A stretch of DNA of 34,587 nucleotides from JAJFUG01 sp964473155 (GTDB taxonomy: Bacteria; Gemmatimonadota; Glassbacteria; GWA2-58-10): positions 1 through 34,587 of the forward strand of contig CAYYNT010000048.1 of NCBI GenBank assembly GCA_964473155.1, written 5' to 3'. The position numbers were made by a program, and so were the translations under genes. The notes beneath the pieces are model-generated. The model saw only the letters and a list, made by a program, of their open reading frames with translations. It was not told the DNA's origin and did not search any database. Within the stretch, counting starts at the first letter, position 1; every line of letters begins with the position of its first letter. Of the stretch, positions 24,465-32,763 are shown piece by piece.

Positions 24465-25652
24465 ATGGAGCGGGTGGCGTCGCATCGTTCAGCGCGGGAA
24501 AGAACTCCGGCTTTCCTTCTGTTGATCATCCTCATAATTCTCACTCCTGCTGTTCTGCTGCCCGCGGGAGCCGCAAGGTTTTTTGAAGGCGATGTCGCGG
24601 AACTGGTCTGGCTGAATTTCTCCGGCCGGGCCGCGGAAAGTTTCGAACACGTAGGCGAAATTCTGGCCCGTGATCCGGGGGACTACCGCGCATTCTTTAT
24701 CCGTTCCACCTGCTATGGCTGGCTCAATGCGATCAATCCCGAGAGCCGCCGCTACGACAATCAGTTCCTCGAATCTCTGGATGCCTGCATCAAAAATGCC
24801 GAAAAGGTGAACCGTAAAGGCCCGGATTATGGAAGGGCGCTGTTTTTCAGGACCATGGCCTTGATCACCGAGGCTCGTTTCAAGGCTTTCCGGGGCTACG
24901 ATATCTCCTCGCGCTGGACCACGCGCACTGTGATCAAATCAGCGGACGAACTCGAGAAAATATATCCTGAGGAACTGGATGCCAGATTTCCGCGGGCCGT
25001 GTTCAACTATTACTGGGGCGGGAGTTCGATGGCCGGGCGGGTCTCGCAGTTTCTGCTGACTCTCCCGCGCGGTAGCCGTGAAGAGGGCTTGAAAGTCCTG
25101 CAGGAGTGCGCCCGGCGTGGAGATGGCACCCGCTTGTGGGCCGAGCTGACCCTGCTCGAAATCTACCGCTCGGAACCCTCCACGGCGGAGCAGGCGCTGG
25201 AAAAGGCACAGCGACTGCACGAGCTTTTTCCGGACAACTCTTATTTCCAGCTCGCTCTGGCAGACTGTTACCGGGAACGCAGACAATGGGTCCTTGCCGA
25301 GGCGGTCTATCGCAGCATCCAGGCCAAAGTCCTGAGCCGGACATCAGGATATGACGAGCAGACTTTTGAAATCAGCCGTCTGCGCACCGTGGAATGTGAG
25401 GTGCGGCTGGGAAAAATGGAGGAAGCGTTCGGAATCGTGAGGGAGATACTTGTGGCAAATCCGATTAATCCTGAATGGATCGTGCCCTGGGCGCATTACT
25501 ATGCCGCCCGCATCTACCGTCAGCGCGGGCAGTTCAAGCGGGCTGAGCGCGCCTGCGAATATGCCCTGAACGGGGCTGATTATCAGGGCTTGCATAAGGT
25601 GTCGCGCGAGGAACTGGAAATAATCCGCCGCCTCGCCGATACAGGAAACTGA
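24465..25652 (+). CDS. Exported TPR-repeat protein
   Basis: This 395-residue protein has a charged N-terminus, then a hydrophobic helix (FLLLIILIILTPAVLLP, residues about 16-32) that reads as a signal peptide or anchor. The rest is helical with degenerate TPR units, for example AAESFEHVGEILARDPGDYRA near 55 and WVLAEAVYRSI near 270. ATG 24465 gives the best signal peptide; an in-frame ATG at 24408 would add 19 non-signal-like residues. Neither has a good Shine-Dalgarno sequence. TPR proteins scaffold complexes, and here the likely partners are the envelope proteins of the upstream cluster. It ends two bases from the convergent ABC transporter gene, with no terminator between. Confidence 0.82.
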   Translation: MERVASHRSARERTPAFLLLIILIILTPAVLLPAGAARFFEGDVAELVWLNFSGRAAESFEHVGEILARDPGDYRAFFIRSTCYGWLNAINPESRRYDNQFLESLDACIKNAEKVNRKGPDYGRALFFRTMALITEARFKAFRGYDISSRWTTRTVIKSADELEKIYPEELDARFPRAVFNYYWGGSSMAGRVSQFLLTLPRGSREEGLKVLQECARRGDGTRLWAELTLLEIYRSEPSTAEQALEKAQRLHELFPDNSYFQLALADCYRERRQWVLAEAVYRSIQAKVLSRTSGYDEQTFEISRLRTVECEVRLGKMEEAFGIVREILVANPINPEWIVPWAHYYAARIYRQRGQFKRAERACEYALNGADYQGLHKVSREELEIIRRLADTGN

Positions 25653-25654
25653 TC

Positions 25655-27481
25655 TCAATCCGCCTTTGTGTTCTCTTCGTTAATGCCGGCTTTTGAAATC
25701 TCCTGGTCCTTGTACTGCAACTGATAAAGATCAAAATATATGCCTCTGCGCCGCAGAAGCTCGTCATGACTGCCCATCTCGGCAATCCGGCCGTGGTGCA
25801 TCACGATGATCCGGTCCACCCGGCGGATTGTGGACAGACGGTGGGCGACGATAATGCTTGTGCGGCGCTTGGTGAGCCGCTCCAGGGCCTGCTGAATCAA
25901 CTGCTCAGTGTGGGAGTCGATGCTGCTGGTAGCCTCGTCCAGCACCAGGATACGCGGATTCTTGTACATCACGCGGGCAAAAGAGATGAGCTGGCGCTGC
26001 CCGGCGCTAAGAGTGGAGCCGCGCTCGGTCAGCACGTGGTCGAAACCGCCGGGCAGTTCGCGGATGAAATCGAGCGCGCCCAGCTCACCAGCCGCCTGGG
26101 TGATCCTGTCAGCCGCCGGTTCATGCTCCCCCAGGGCGATATTGGCGCGCACCGATCCGCTGAAAATGAACACATCCTGCAGTGCGATGCCGATGTTCTG
26201 GCGCAGCCAGGTCTTGTCCAGCCCGCGTATGTCCGTGCCGTCCAGGGTGATCCGTCCTGACTGAGGATCATAGAAACGGCAGAGAAGGTTGATGATGGTT
26301 GTCTTACCCGCCCCGGTCGATCCGACGATGGCGATTTTCTCGCCCGGCTCCACCCGGAACGACAGGCCCTTGAGCACAGGTTCGCCCGGATTGTAGGCGA
26401 AATGCACGTCCTCAAAGGCCACCGCGCCGTTCACCCGGTCCAGATACTCCGGGGCATCCGGGTTCTCGATCCACTGTCTGGCGTCCAGCAGACCGAATAT
26501 TCTTTCACTGGCCGCCATGGCCGCCTGAAAGATATTGTACTTTTCGCTCAGGTCGCTGATCGGCTTGTAAAATTTTTCGACATACTGGATGAAAGCCACC
26601 AGCACGCCGAAAGAAAGCGTACCCTGCATAACGTTCAGCCCGCCGAACCAGATTATCACCGCCATCGAGATTGCAGCGATCATTTCCATCAGCGGATAGA
26701 ACAGCGCGTAATAAAAGATGGTGAAGATATTGGCGTCCATGTTCTCGCGGTTCAACACTTCAAACCGGCGCTCGGATTCGGACTGGCGGTTGAAAAGCTG
26801 TATGACGGTCATTCCGGAGAGGGATTCCTGGAGGAACGCGTTAATCCGGGCGATGCGCGCCCGCACGAGACGGAAGCCCTCGCGCATCTTACGCCGGAAA
26901 TAGAAAGTCACCGCCAGCAGCACCGGCAGGATGGCGAAGGTGTAAAGCGCCAGTTTGAAATCCAGCCAGAGCATGGCCACCATTATCCCGGCGATCATCG
27001 CCAGGTCCCCGATAACTGTCACCAGCCCGGTGGAGAAAAGCTCGTTCAGCACCTCCACGTCGCTTGTCACTCTTGTCACCAGCCGCCCCACGGGGTTGCG
27101 GTCGAAAAAACTCAGCGAAAGGCTCTGCAGGTGACGGAACAGGGCCATGCGGATGTCATACATCGTGCGCTGGCCCAGATAGTTTGTCAGAAGTATCTGG
27201 GCGAAGCGGAAAATGAAATCCCCGCCGGTGACCAGAAGGTAGATCAGGACCAGGCTCCCGAAACCTTCCATTTTCCCCGGCACGATATGCCGGTCGAGGC
27301 CGATCTTGATCAGATATGGACCGGCAAGCTGGCAGGCCGAGCTGACCAGAAGCACGGCGGCGCCAATACAGACAAAGGCCATATACGGGCGCAGGAATGG
27401 ATAAAGACGGCGGGCCATGCGGCTGTCATAAGCCTTGCCCGTAACCTCATCCTCGACCATGTAGCTTTTCTGCGCGCTCAT
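25655..27481 (-). CDS. ABC exporter half-transporter with canonical ATP site
   Basis: This 608-residue protein has an N-terminal six-helix exporter domain (about 25-335) and a C-terminal nucleotide-binding domain. Walker A GSTGAGKTT is near 383, signature LSAGQRQ near 492, Walker B ILVLDEATSS near 513 with the catalytic Glu present, and the H-loop AHRLST near 547. It is of the MsbA/MdlB/LmrD class that exports lipids or drugs. Its ATG overlaps the TGA of the upstream half-transporter by four bases (ATGA), which favours equal synthesis of both halves and a heterodimer. The N-terminal charged extension and the C-terminal KDQEISKAGINEENTKAD tail are unremarkable. The substrate cannot be predicted. 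Confidence 0.93.
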   Translation of the reverse strand: MSAQKSYMVEDEVTGKAYDSRMARRLYPFLRPYMAFVCIGAAVLLVSSACQLAGPYLIKIGLDRHIVPGKMEGFGSLVLIYLLVTGGDFIFRFAQILLTNYLGQRTMYDIRMALFRHLQSLSLSFFDRNPVGRLVTRVTSDVEVLNELFSTGLVTVIGDLAMIAGIMVAMLWLDFKLALYTFAILPVLLAVTFYFRRKMREGFRLVRARIARINAFLQESLSGMTVIQLFNRQSESERRFEVLNRENMDANIFTIFYYALFYPLMEMIAAISMAVIIWFGGLNVMQGTLSFGVLVAFIQYVEKFYKPISDLSEKYNIFQAAMAASERIFGLLDARQWIENPDAPEYLDRVNGAVAFEDVHFAYNPGEPVLKGLSFRVEPGEKIAIVGSTGAGKTTIINLLCRFYDPQSGRITLDGTDIRGLDKTWLRQNIGIALQDVFIFSGSVRANIALGEHEPAADRITQAAGELGALDFIRELPGGFDHVLTERGSTLSAGQRQLISFARVMYKNPRILVLDEATSSIDSHTEQLIQQALERLTKRRTSIIVAHRLSTIRRVDRIIVMHHGRIAEMGSHDELLRRRGIYFDLYQLQYKDQEISKAGINEENTKAD

Positions 27482-29265
27482 GACAGTTTCTCGATTCTCT
27501 CCTGCAGGAGCTGTTTCTCGTGCAGCGCGGCATAATAACCATCCTGGCGCACCAGCTCAGCATGTGTCCCCCGCTGGATGATCCGGCCGCGCTCAAGCAC
27601 CACTATCAGATCGGAATCCTTGATCGTGCTGATCCGGTGGCTGACCGTGAGAGTGGTCTTGTTCCCGGTGTGTGAGCGCAGTCCGCGCAGGATTTTCTCC
27701 TCGGTGCCTGTGTCGACGCTCGAAAAACAGTCGTCCAGCAGAAGGATTGGGCTGCCAGCGGCCAGGGCGCGGCTGATCGAGGTCCGCTGTTTCTGGCCCC
27801 CGGACAGGTTGATCCCGCGTTCGCCAAGAAGAGTGTCCAGCCGTTGCGGGAACTGGCTGATGTCCTCCTCCAGGGCCGCGATTCGCACCAGATGCTGCAC
27901 TTCTTCCTCGTCCAGCTCGCGGTCCAGCGCGAAATTGACATTGGCGCGGATAGATTCGCTGAACAGGAAAGTCTCCTGCGGGGCCATGGCGACCACACGC
28001 CGCAGGGCTGGCAGGGACCAGTCCAGGATATCGACTCCGTCTACCAGGAGCGTTCCCCGCGGAGGATTGTAAAGGCGCGGGATCAGGTTGAGCAGGGTTG
28101 ATTTTCCGCTGCCAACCGGACCAAGAATACCCACGCTCATGCCCGGTTCTATCTCGATGTCTATCCCTTCCAGGGCCGGCGCGTCCGCTCCGGGATAGCT
28201 GAAAGTCAGCCCGCGTATGCTTATCCGTCCTGCGACGCGCTCCGTGCCGGAAAGGCTGACAAGGGGAGTATCCGGCTCGGCCACGGACGGCCGGGTGTCG
28301 AACAGCTCCATGATGCGTCCCAGAGAGGCCCGTCCGCGCTGGATCACGTTCAGCACGAACCCGATCGAGATCATCGGCCAGTAGAGCAGGCCCAGGTAGA
28401 TGAAGAAGGCGGTGAAATCGCCCAGGCTTATCTGCTGGCGCGAAACCAGAAGGCCGCCGTAACCCAGGATCGCCAGCGAGGAGAGTCCGCTCAGAAACGA
28501 CATGAACGGAAAGAGCAGCCCCGAGACTTTGATCAGGCGCATGTTCAGCGCCAGGTAATCGCGGTTCAGCCGGTCGAACTCCCCGATCTCACGGCTTTCG
28601 CGGGTGAAAGACTTGATCACCCTTATTCCGGCCAGGTTCTCCTGCACAAGGGATGTCATATCGCTCAACCGCCGCTGCACATCCATCGAGCGGTCGTGTA
28701 TCACCTCGCCCACCCGCCTGTAGCTCAGACTGACCAGCGCCAGCGGCAGGAATGCCAGCAATGTGAGTTTCCAGTCGAAATAGAACATCAGCGGCAGGGA
28801 GAAAAGCGCGGTCACGCTGGTCTGGAACGAGTACATGATCGCCGGGCCGAGAAGCATCCGGACCTCGTTGAGGTCGTTGGTGGCCCGGCTCAGCATGTCG
28901 CCGATCCGGTTTCTCTGGAAAAACTGTGAGTCCAGAGTCAGCAGGTGCTGATACAGGTCCTGACGGATACGGTACTCTATCTTGCGGCTGATACCGACCA
29001 GAATCTGACGCATCAGGAAACGGAACACGCCCTGGATGGCCCGGATCCCGAGCAGGGCCGCCACGGACCAGGCCAGAATGGCAAGGCCGTGGCCCCTTTC
29101 GATGCTGTCCACCGCGTATTTGATCACCAGCGGGGAGAGCATGCCCAGGGAGTTGGTGAAAAAGGCGCAGACCAGTCCCACCGCGAACATTCTACGGTGC
29201 GTCACCAGATATTTTTTCATCGGTGCAAGCGACCGGAAGAATGATTTTTCCGCGGCCTTGACCAT
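27478..29265 (-). CDS. ABC exporter half-transporter with degenerate catalytic site
   Basis: This 595-residue partner has six membrane helices (about 20-315) and an ATPase domain: Walker A GPVGSGKST near 382, signature LSGGQKQR near 487, Walker B LLLDDCFSSVD near 508 and H-loop SHRIST near 542. In the Walker B motif the usual catalytic Glu is Asp (DD in place of DE). This is the feature of the inactive half in heterodimeric exporters such as TM287/288, LmrCD and BmrCD. The frame runs upstream to 29427, but MVKAAEKSFF at 29265 is the natural N-terminus, and the extension crosses a repeat palindrome. The Shine-Dalgarno site is distant (AAAGGA). Confidence 0.92.
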   Translation of the reverse strand: MVKAAEKSFFRSLAPMKKYLVTHRRMFAVGLVCAFFTNSLGMLSPLVIKYAVDSIERGHGLAILAWSVAALLGIRAIQGVFRFLMRQILVGISRKIEYRIRQDLYQHLLTLDSQFFQRNRIGDMLSRATNDLNEVRMLLGPAIMYSFQTSVTALFSLPLMFYFDWKLTLLAFLPLALVSLSYRRVGEVIHDRSMDVQRRLSDMTSLVQENLAGIRVIKSFTRESREIGEFDRLNRDYLALNMRLIKVSGLLFPFMSFLSGLSSLAILGYGGLLVSRQQISLGDFTAFFIYLGLLYWPMISIGFVLNVIQRGRASLGRIMELFDTRPSVAEPDTPLVSLSGTERVAGRISIRGLTFSYPGADAPALEGIDIEIEPGMSVGILGPVGSGKSTLLNLIPRLYNPPRGTLLVDGVDILDWSLPALRRVVAMAPQETFLFSESIRANVNFALDRELDEEEVQHLVRIAALEEDISQFPQRLDTLLGERGINLSGGQKQRTSISRALAAGSPILLLDDCFSSVDTGTEEKILRGLRSHTGNKTTLTVSHRISTIKDSDLIVVLERGRIIQRGTHAELVRQDGYYAALHEKQLLQERIEKLS

Positions 29266-29416
29266 CGCAGATTCAGTCCTTTCCGGCGGAAGTAATTTGC
29301 AAGGGGCGATGCATTGCGGTGCGCCGGTCCATTTGGGTATGATGAGTAATGGGGCAGGAAAAAGATCCAGTAAAGGGTTTAAGGCAGGCTGAAATGCTGC
29401 GGAGGAAGGATGACTC

Positions 29417-29446
29417 CGTAGGGGCACGGCGTGCCGTGCCCCTACG
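29417..29446. repeat. Dispersed palindrome, copy C
   Basis: A 14-bp perfect inverted repeat (CGTAGGGGCACGGC, GT, then its complement) lies in the 253-base gap between the ABC half-transporter start and the homocysteine methyltransferase end. It shares GTAGGGGCACGGC with copy B at 15691. The rest of the gap shows no gene and no clear promoter. Confidence 0.8.
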
Positions 29447-29518
29447 CTTAAACCTGTTGATAATTATAAATTTGTGATTTTCCAGTCCCGCCTCCCACAT
29501 AGGCTCATCCGGATTCGC

Positions 29519-30412
29519 TCAGCCCCGATTGAGACTATTTTTCACCGCGGCGATGAAATCCGGAGTGCTGCCGCAGCAGCCGCCTATCAGGCGCGCGCCT
29601 GCGGCAATCAGTTCCTGCGCGCCCGCGGCCATCTGCCCGGCGGTCTCGAGGTATAGCGTGCGCCCGTCCACTATACTGGGCGATCCGGCATTAGGCTGGG
29701 CGGCAAGAGGGCGTTTCGTGCCGCGGGCCAGGCCTTTGATAACCTCGACCATGACGGCGGTAGTCACTCCGCAATTACTGCCCACAATATCAGCCCCGGC
29801 GGAATCCAGTTCATCGGCCACTTCTTCCGGCGCCAGGCCCCACATGGTCCTGATTCCGGCCGGACCTGGCTGGAAGCTCATAGAGGCCAGCACGGGCTTG
29901 ACGCTCACGCTGCGGACCGCGCGAAGGGCCAGCTTTATCTCCTCGATGTCCATGAATGTCTCGAGGGCGAAAAGGTCCACTCCAGCCGCTTCCAGGGCTG
30001 CGGCCTGCTCGCGGAAAGCTTCTAACATCTCATCCGCCGGGCGCTTGCCGCCCCACTGCTCCAGGATTTCGCCTGTGGGTCCGATATCTCCAGCCACCAT
30101 CGCCCTGCCTCCGGCGGCATTGCGCGCCAGCCTGACTGCGTTGGTGTTGATCTCGATCAGGCGGTCGGAGGAGCCATAGTGTTCCAGTTTGATCCGATTG
30201 GCCCCGAAAGTGTTGGTTATCAGGATATCGCTGCCTGCCTCCACGTTGCGGCGGTGCACATCCTCCACCCGGGAACCACCCGCGGCCGATATATTCCAGA
30301 CCTCGCCGCACTCGTGTCCGCAGGCCAGTCCGGCTTCCTGCAGCATCGTTCCCATGGCGCTGTCGATCAGGAGCACCTCATTTTTCAGACGGCTCAGAAG
30401 GTCTTGTGCCAT
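29519..30412 (-). CDS. Homocysteine S-methyltransferase family protein
   Basis: This 297-residue zinc enzyme moves a methyl group to homocysteine to form methionine. Zinc ligands are the Cys in GSNCG (near 213) and the pair in GGCCGS (near 279). The N-terminal LLIDSAMGTMLQEAGL and ITNTFGANRIKL are typical of the BHMT/MetH homocysteine-binding fold. The methyl donor (betaine, S-methylmethionine, or methylfolate via a separate protein) cannot be told; no cobalamin domain is attached. The start is set at the ATG complementary to 30410-30412. A TTG 13 codons earlier overlaps the divergent gene's promoter-like box. It is monocistronic and divergent from the adenosine deaminase gene. Confidence 0.9.
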   Translation of the reverse strand: MAQDLLSRLKNEVLLIDSAMGTMLQEAGLACGHECGEVWNISAAGGSRVEDVHRRNVEAGSDILITNTFGANRIKLEHYGSSDRLIEINTNAVRLARNAAGGRAMVAGDIGPTGEILEQWGGKRPADEMLEAFREQAAALEAAGVDLFALETFMDIEEIKLALRAVRSVSVKPVLASMSFQPGPAGIRTMWGLAPEEVADELDSAGADIVGSNCGVTTAVMVEVIKGLARGTKRPLAAQPNAGSPSIVDGRTLYLETAGQMAAGAQELIAAGARLIGGCCGSTPDFIAAVKNSLNRG

Positions 30413-30493
30413 TGCGGGACGGTTCCTTTCTGCTTTCGAGTGTATTGACAATGGTGTAATCCTGATAATAAACTGTCTGAATCATAAAAATAA

Positions 30494-30522
30494 ATACTAA
30501 TAAATCCTTTTGTATCCCGCAA
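30494..30522 (-). promoter_or_regulatory. Possible sigma70 promoter of the homocysteine methyltransferase gene
   Basis: On the minus strand TTGCGG (complement of 30517-30522), 17 bp, then TAGTAT (complement of 30494-30499). It sits in the AT-rich divergent gap, 82 bases ahead of the start. On the plus strand TTGACA (30445-30450) with TAATAA at 15 bp may serve the deaminase gene but is badly spaced. Confidence 0.4.
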
Positions 30523-30552
30523 GTTGAACGCCTTGAAAAACCGTGCCGGTAT

Positions 30553-31560
30553 ATGAATCTAAAACCATTCAATTCAGCCATGCGGCTTCCGGTCGAGTTG
30601 CATATCCATCTCGAGGGTTGCCTTGAGCCGCGTCTTGCCGCCACGTTGGCCCGGGGCCGTCCTGCCGCGGCGAACGTGGATTTCCAGGCCCTGTATGCAT
30701 TCTCCGATTTCAGGGGCTTTCTCGATGCCTACCGGCGTGTGGTCACCCTGCTGACAGAACCCGGAGATTTCGGAGTGCTGACCCGCTCCGCCTGCGCCCG
30801 TCTCGCATCTATCGGTGTCCGTTACGCCGAGTTTACGTTCACCCCGCTTATCCATGTGCGAAGGGGCCTGGAACACGAGGCCATAAGGGACGCGATTGTC
30901 GAGGGCTTCCGCGAGGCGCGCGAAACGCTGGGCCTGGAATGCAGGCTGATCTACGACACGGTGAGGCAATGGGGCCCCGCTGCGGCGCTCGAAAGCGCCG
31001 GGATCGCGGCGAACGACTGCCGCGCCGGTTTCCCTGTGGCCGGGTTCGGCGTGGGCGGGGATGAGCTGTCGGTCCCGGCCGGCGAATTGAAAGAGGCTTT
31101 CGATCTGGCGCGCCGGGCGGGACTTAAAAGCTATGTCCACGCCGGAGAGGCGGGCGGGCCGGATTCTGTCTGGGAAGCGCTGGAGGTTCTCCGGGCGGAC
31201 CGGATCGGCCACGGAGTGGCGGCGGCGCGCGACCCTCTCCTGATGGAAGAGCTTGCCCGGCGTCAGGTGGCCCTGGACTGCTGCCCGACCAGCAATGTCC
31301 TGACCCGCGCTGTCGCCCGGATTGAGGAGCATCCGCTGCCTCTGTTTATGGCCCGCGGTATGGCTGTCACCCTGGGCAGCGATGATCCGGGTTTTTTCGG
31401 CGCCTGGCTGGACCGGGAACTTGAGATATGCGCGGCCCTCTGGAACTGGGATGAATCATCGGTCCGCGCCCTGACCTGGAATGCGGTCCGGTCGTGCTTC
31501 CTGACAACGCCTGAGCGGGACGCTCTCGCCGAAAGGGTCGGTCCGGGCGGCGAGTCATGA
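30553..31560 (+). CDS. add: Adenosine deaminase family protein
   Basis: This 335-residue metal-dependent deaminase carries all family motifs: zinc ligands HxH in ELHIHLEG (17, 19), HAGEAGG (about 196), RIGHGV (about 220), and SDDPGFF (about 277), with the catalytic Glu and His in place. It converts adenosine, or a related 6-aminopurine compound, to the 6-oxo form. The substrate could be adenosine, adenine or aminodeoxyfutalosine, and the sequence alone does not decide. ATG 30553 is used; ATG 30580 (MRLPVELH) is possible, and neither has a clear Shine-Dalgarno sequence. Its stop overlaps the end of the convergent lysR-type gene by six bases, with no terminator between. Confidence 0.88.
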   Translation: MNLKPFNSAMRLPVELHIHLEGCLEPRLAATLARGRPAAANVDFQALYAFSDFRGFLDAYRRVVTLLTEPGDFGVLTRSACARLASIGVRYAEFTFTPLIHVRRGLEHEAIRDAIVEGFREARETLGLECRLIYDTVRQWGPAAALESAGIAANDCRAGFPVAGFGVGGDELSVPAGELKEAFDLARRAGLKSYVHAGEAGGPDSVWEALEVLRADRIGHGVAAARDPLLMEELARRQVALDCCPTSNVLTRAVARIEEHPLPLFMARGMAVTLGSDDPGFFGAWLDRELEICAALWNWDESSVRALTWNAVRSCFLTTPERDALAERVGPGGES

Positions 31561-32484
31561 AGCGCTCCCCTGGACCGTCTCGCTGTCGAACCAGCGGGCG
31601 GGCTTGAGAGTGGCGCGCACTATCTCCAGGAAAGCCGCGGCCGAGGGGGAGAAGAACTGTCCCCGGCGGCAGATCAGCCCGAGTTGCCGCTCAAAGCGCA
31701 CATCCCCGGTATCCAGCGTGACCAGCGTGCCTTCCTCCAGTTCCCGCCGGATAGACATCTCAGGGATTATCGACACTCCCAGGCCCACTTCCACCAGTTT
31801 CTTCATCGCCTCCGGGCGGTCGATCTCCATGTCCGGATTCAGTTCCAGTCCATGGGCGGCGAACACCTGCTCGATCAGGTTCCGGGTCACCGAGCCGCGC
31901 TTGTAGATGATAAGCGTGGTGCGGGTCAGCTCCTGAAGGCTGATTCTGGAGCGTGAGGCCAGGGGATGATCGGGCGGAGCGATCACCCGCATTATGTCTG
32001 TAAACACAGGCAGGGAAATCAGGTTGCGGTTCTCCACCGGGAGGGTTACAAAACCCAGGTCGAGCACTCCCTTCTGCACAAGGGCGCTGATATTGGCCGA
32101 ATTGTCCACCTCGATCGATATTTCCACCCTCGGGTAACGCTGGTTGAATTCCCGGAAAATGTGCGGCAGCACGTGGATGCTCATTGCATCCACCGTGCCC
32201 AGCTCCAGACGGCCGGCCTCCAGGTTTTTCAAGTCCTCCAGAATCGTGCTGGCCTCGCGAAGCTGCTGAAAAATCTTGCGCGACTGCGCATAAAGGATTT
32301 CTCCCGGACGGCTGAGGCGCACGTGTTTCCCGTGCCGCTCGAACAGTTTCTGCCCCAGTTCCTCCTCCAGCCGGGCAATCTGGCTGCTCACCGCGGGCTG
32401 GGTCAGCAGAAGCTCTTCCGCGGCACGGGTGAAACTGCCGCGCTCGGCCACGGCGTGAAAAAAACGGAGATGCTCCAGCAGCAT
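31555..32484 (-). CDS. LysR-family transcriptional regulator
   Basis: This 309-residue regulator starts at the ATG complementary to 32482-32484 with GGAGG at normal distance; seven extra codons upstream are possible. Residues about 1-60 are the winged helix-turn-helix (FHAVAERGSFTRAAEEL, LTQPAVSSQIARLEEELG), and 90-300 form the ligand-binding periplasmic-type fold (LELGTVDAMSIHVLPHIF, GLGVSIIPEM). Such proteins usually regulate the divergent neighbour and themselves. Here the neighbour is inositol-3-phosphate synthase, and a palindrome lies between them. The ligand is unknown. Confidence 0.92.
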   Translation of the reverse strand: MLLEHLRFFHAVAERGSFTRAAEELLLTQPAVSSQIARLEEELGQKLFERHGKHVRLSRPGEILYAQSRKIFQQLREASTILEDLKNLEAGRLELGTVDAMSIHVLPHIFREFNQRYPRVEISIEVDNSANISALVQKGVLDLGFVTLPVENRNLISLPVFTDIMRVIAPPDHPLASRSRISLQELTRTTLIIYKRGSVTRNLIEQVFAAHGLELNPDMEIDRPEAMKKLVEVGLGVSIIPEMSIRRELEEGTLVTLDTGDVRFERQLGLICRRGQFFSPSAAAFLEIVRATLKPARWFDSETVQGSAS

Positions 32485-32606
32485 ATAGCCTCCAGTGAGG
32501 TTCAAGGTGCAAAATATAAGAAAGTTTTTTCAGTGTTGGATTGGCCGCCACGGTTTTGTTGAATATTTGCAACTTCTTTTGAAAGTTAAAGTTACAGAAG
32601 CGCAAG

Positions 32607-32635
32607 ATAATACTATAGAATAAAATTATGTTTAA
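32607..32635 (-). promoter_or_regulatory. Possible sigma70 promoter of the lysR-type gene
   Basis: On the minus strand TTAAAC (complement of 32630-32635), 17 bp, TATTAT (complement of 32607-32612). The -35 box lies within the palindrome at 32626-32640, as expected for an autoregulated LysR gene. Confidence 0.45.
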
Positions 32636-32640
32636 CATAA
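32626..32640. promoter_or_regulatory. Candidate LysR-type operator
   Basis: TTATGTTTAACATAA is a 7+1+7 palindrome containing a T-N11-A motif. It overlaps the -35 box of the lysR-type promoter and is centred about 54 bases upstream of the predicted start for the synthase gene. Confidence 0.5.
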
Positions 32641-32650
32641 ATATAATAAA

Positions 32651-32680
32651 TTGGACAAATGCAGTAAAGCAGAATAAAAT
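32651..32680 (+). promoter_or_regulatory. Possible sigma70 promoter of the inositol-3-phosphate synthase gene
   Basis: TTGGAC (32651-32656), an 18-bp spacer and TAAAAT (32675-32680) lie about 85 bases ahead of the start codon. Confidence 0.5.
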
Positions 32681-32763
32681 GTAAGTGGGGATTGATGGGT
32701 GTATTGCGGGAATTCACTCAGAGAGACCTTCATATACTTTAACCATATCAAGGAGCAGGCAGT

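Noticed and set aside
26402..27535. A 377-codon plus-strand frame opposite the ABC half-transporter
   Set aside because: It is the complement of a membrane transporter gene. It is His/Gln/Arg-rich, with no start signals or domain pattern.
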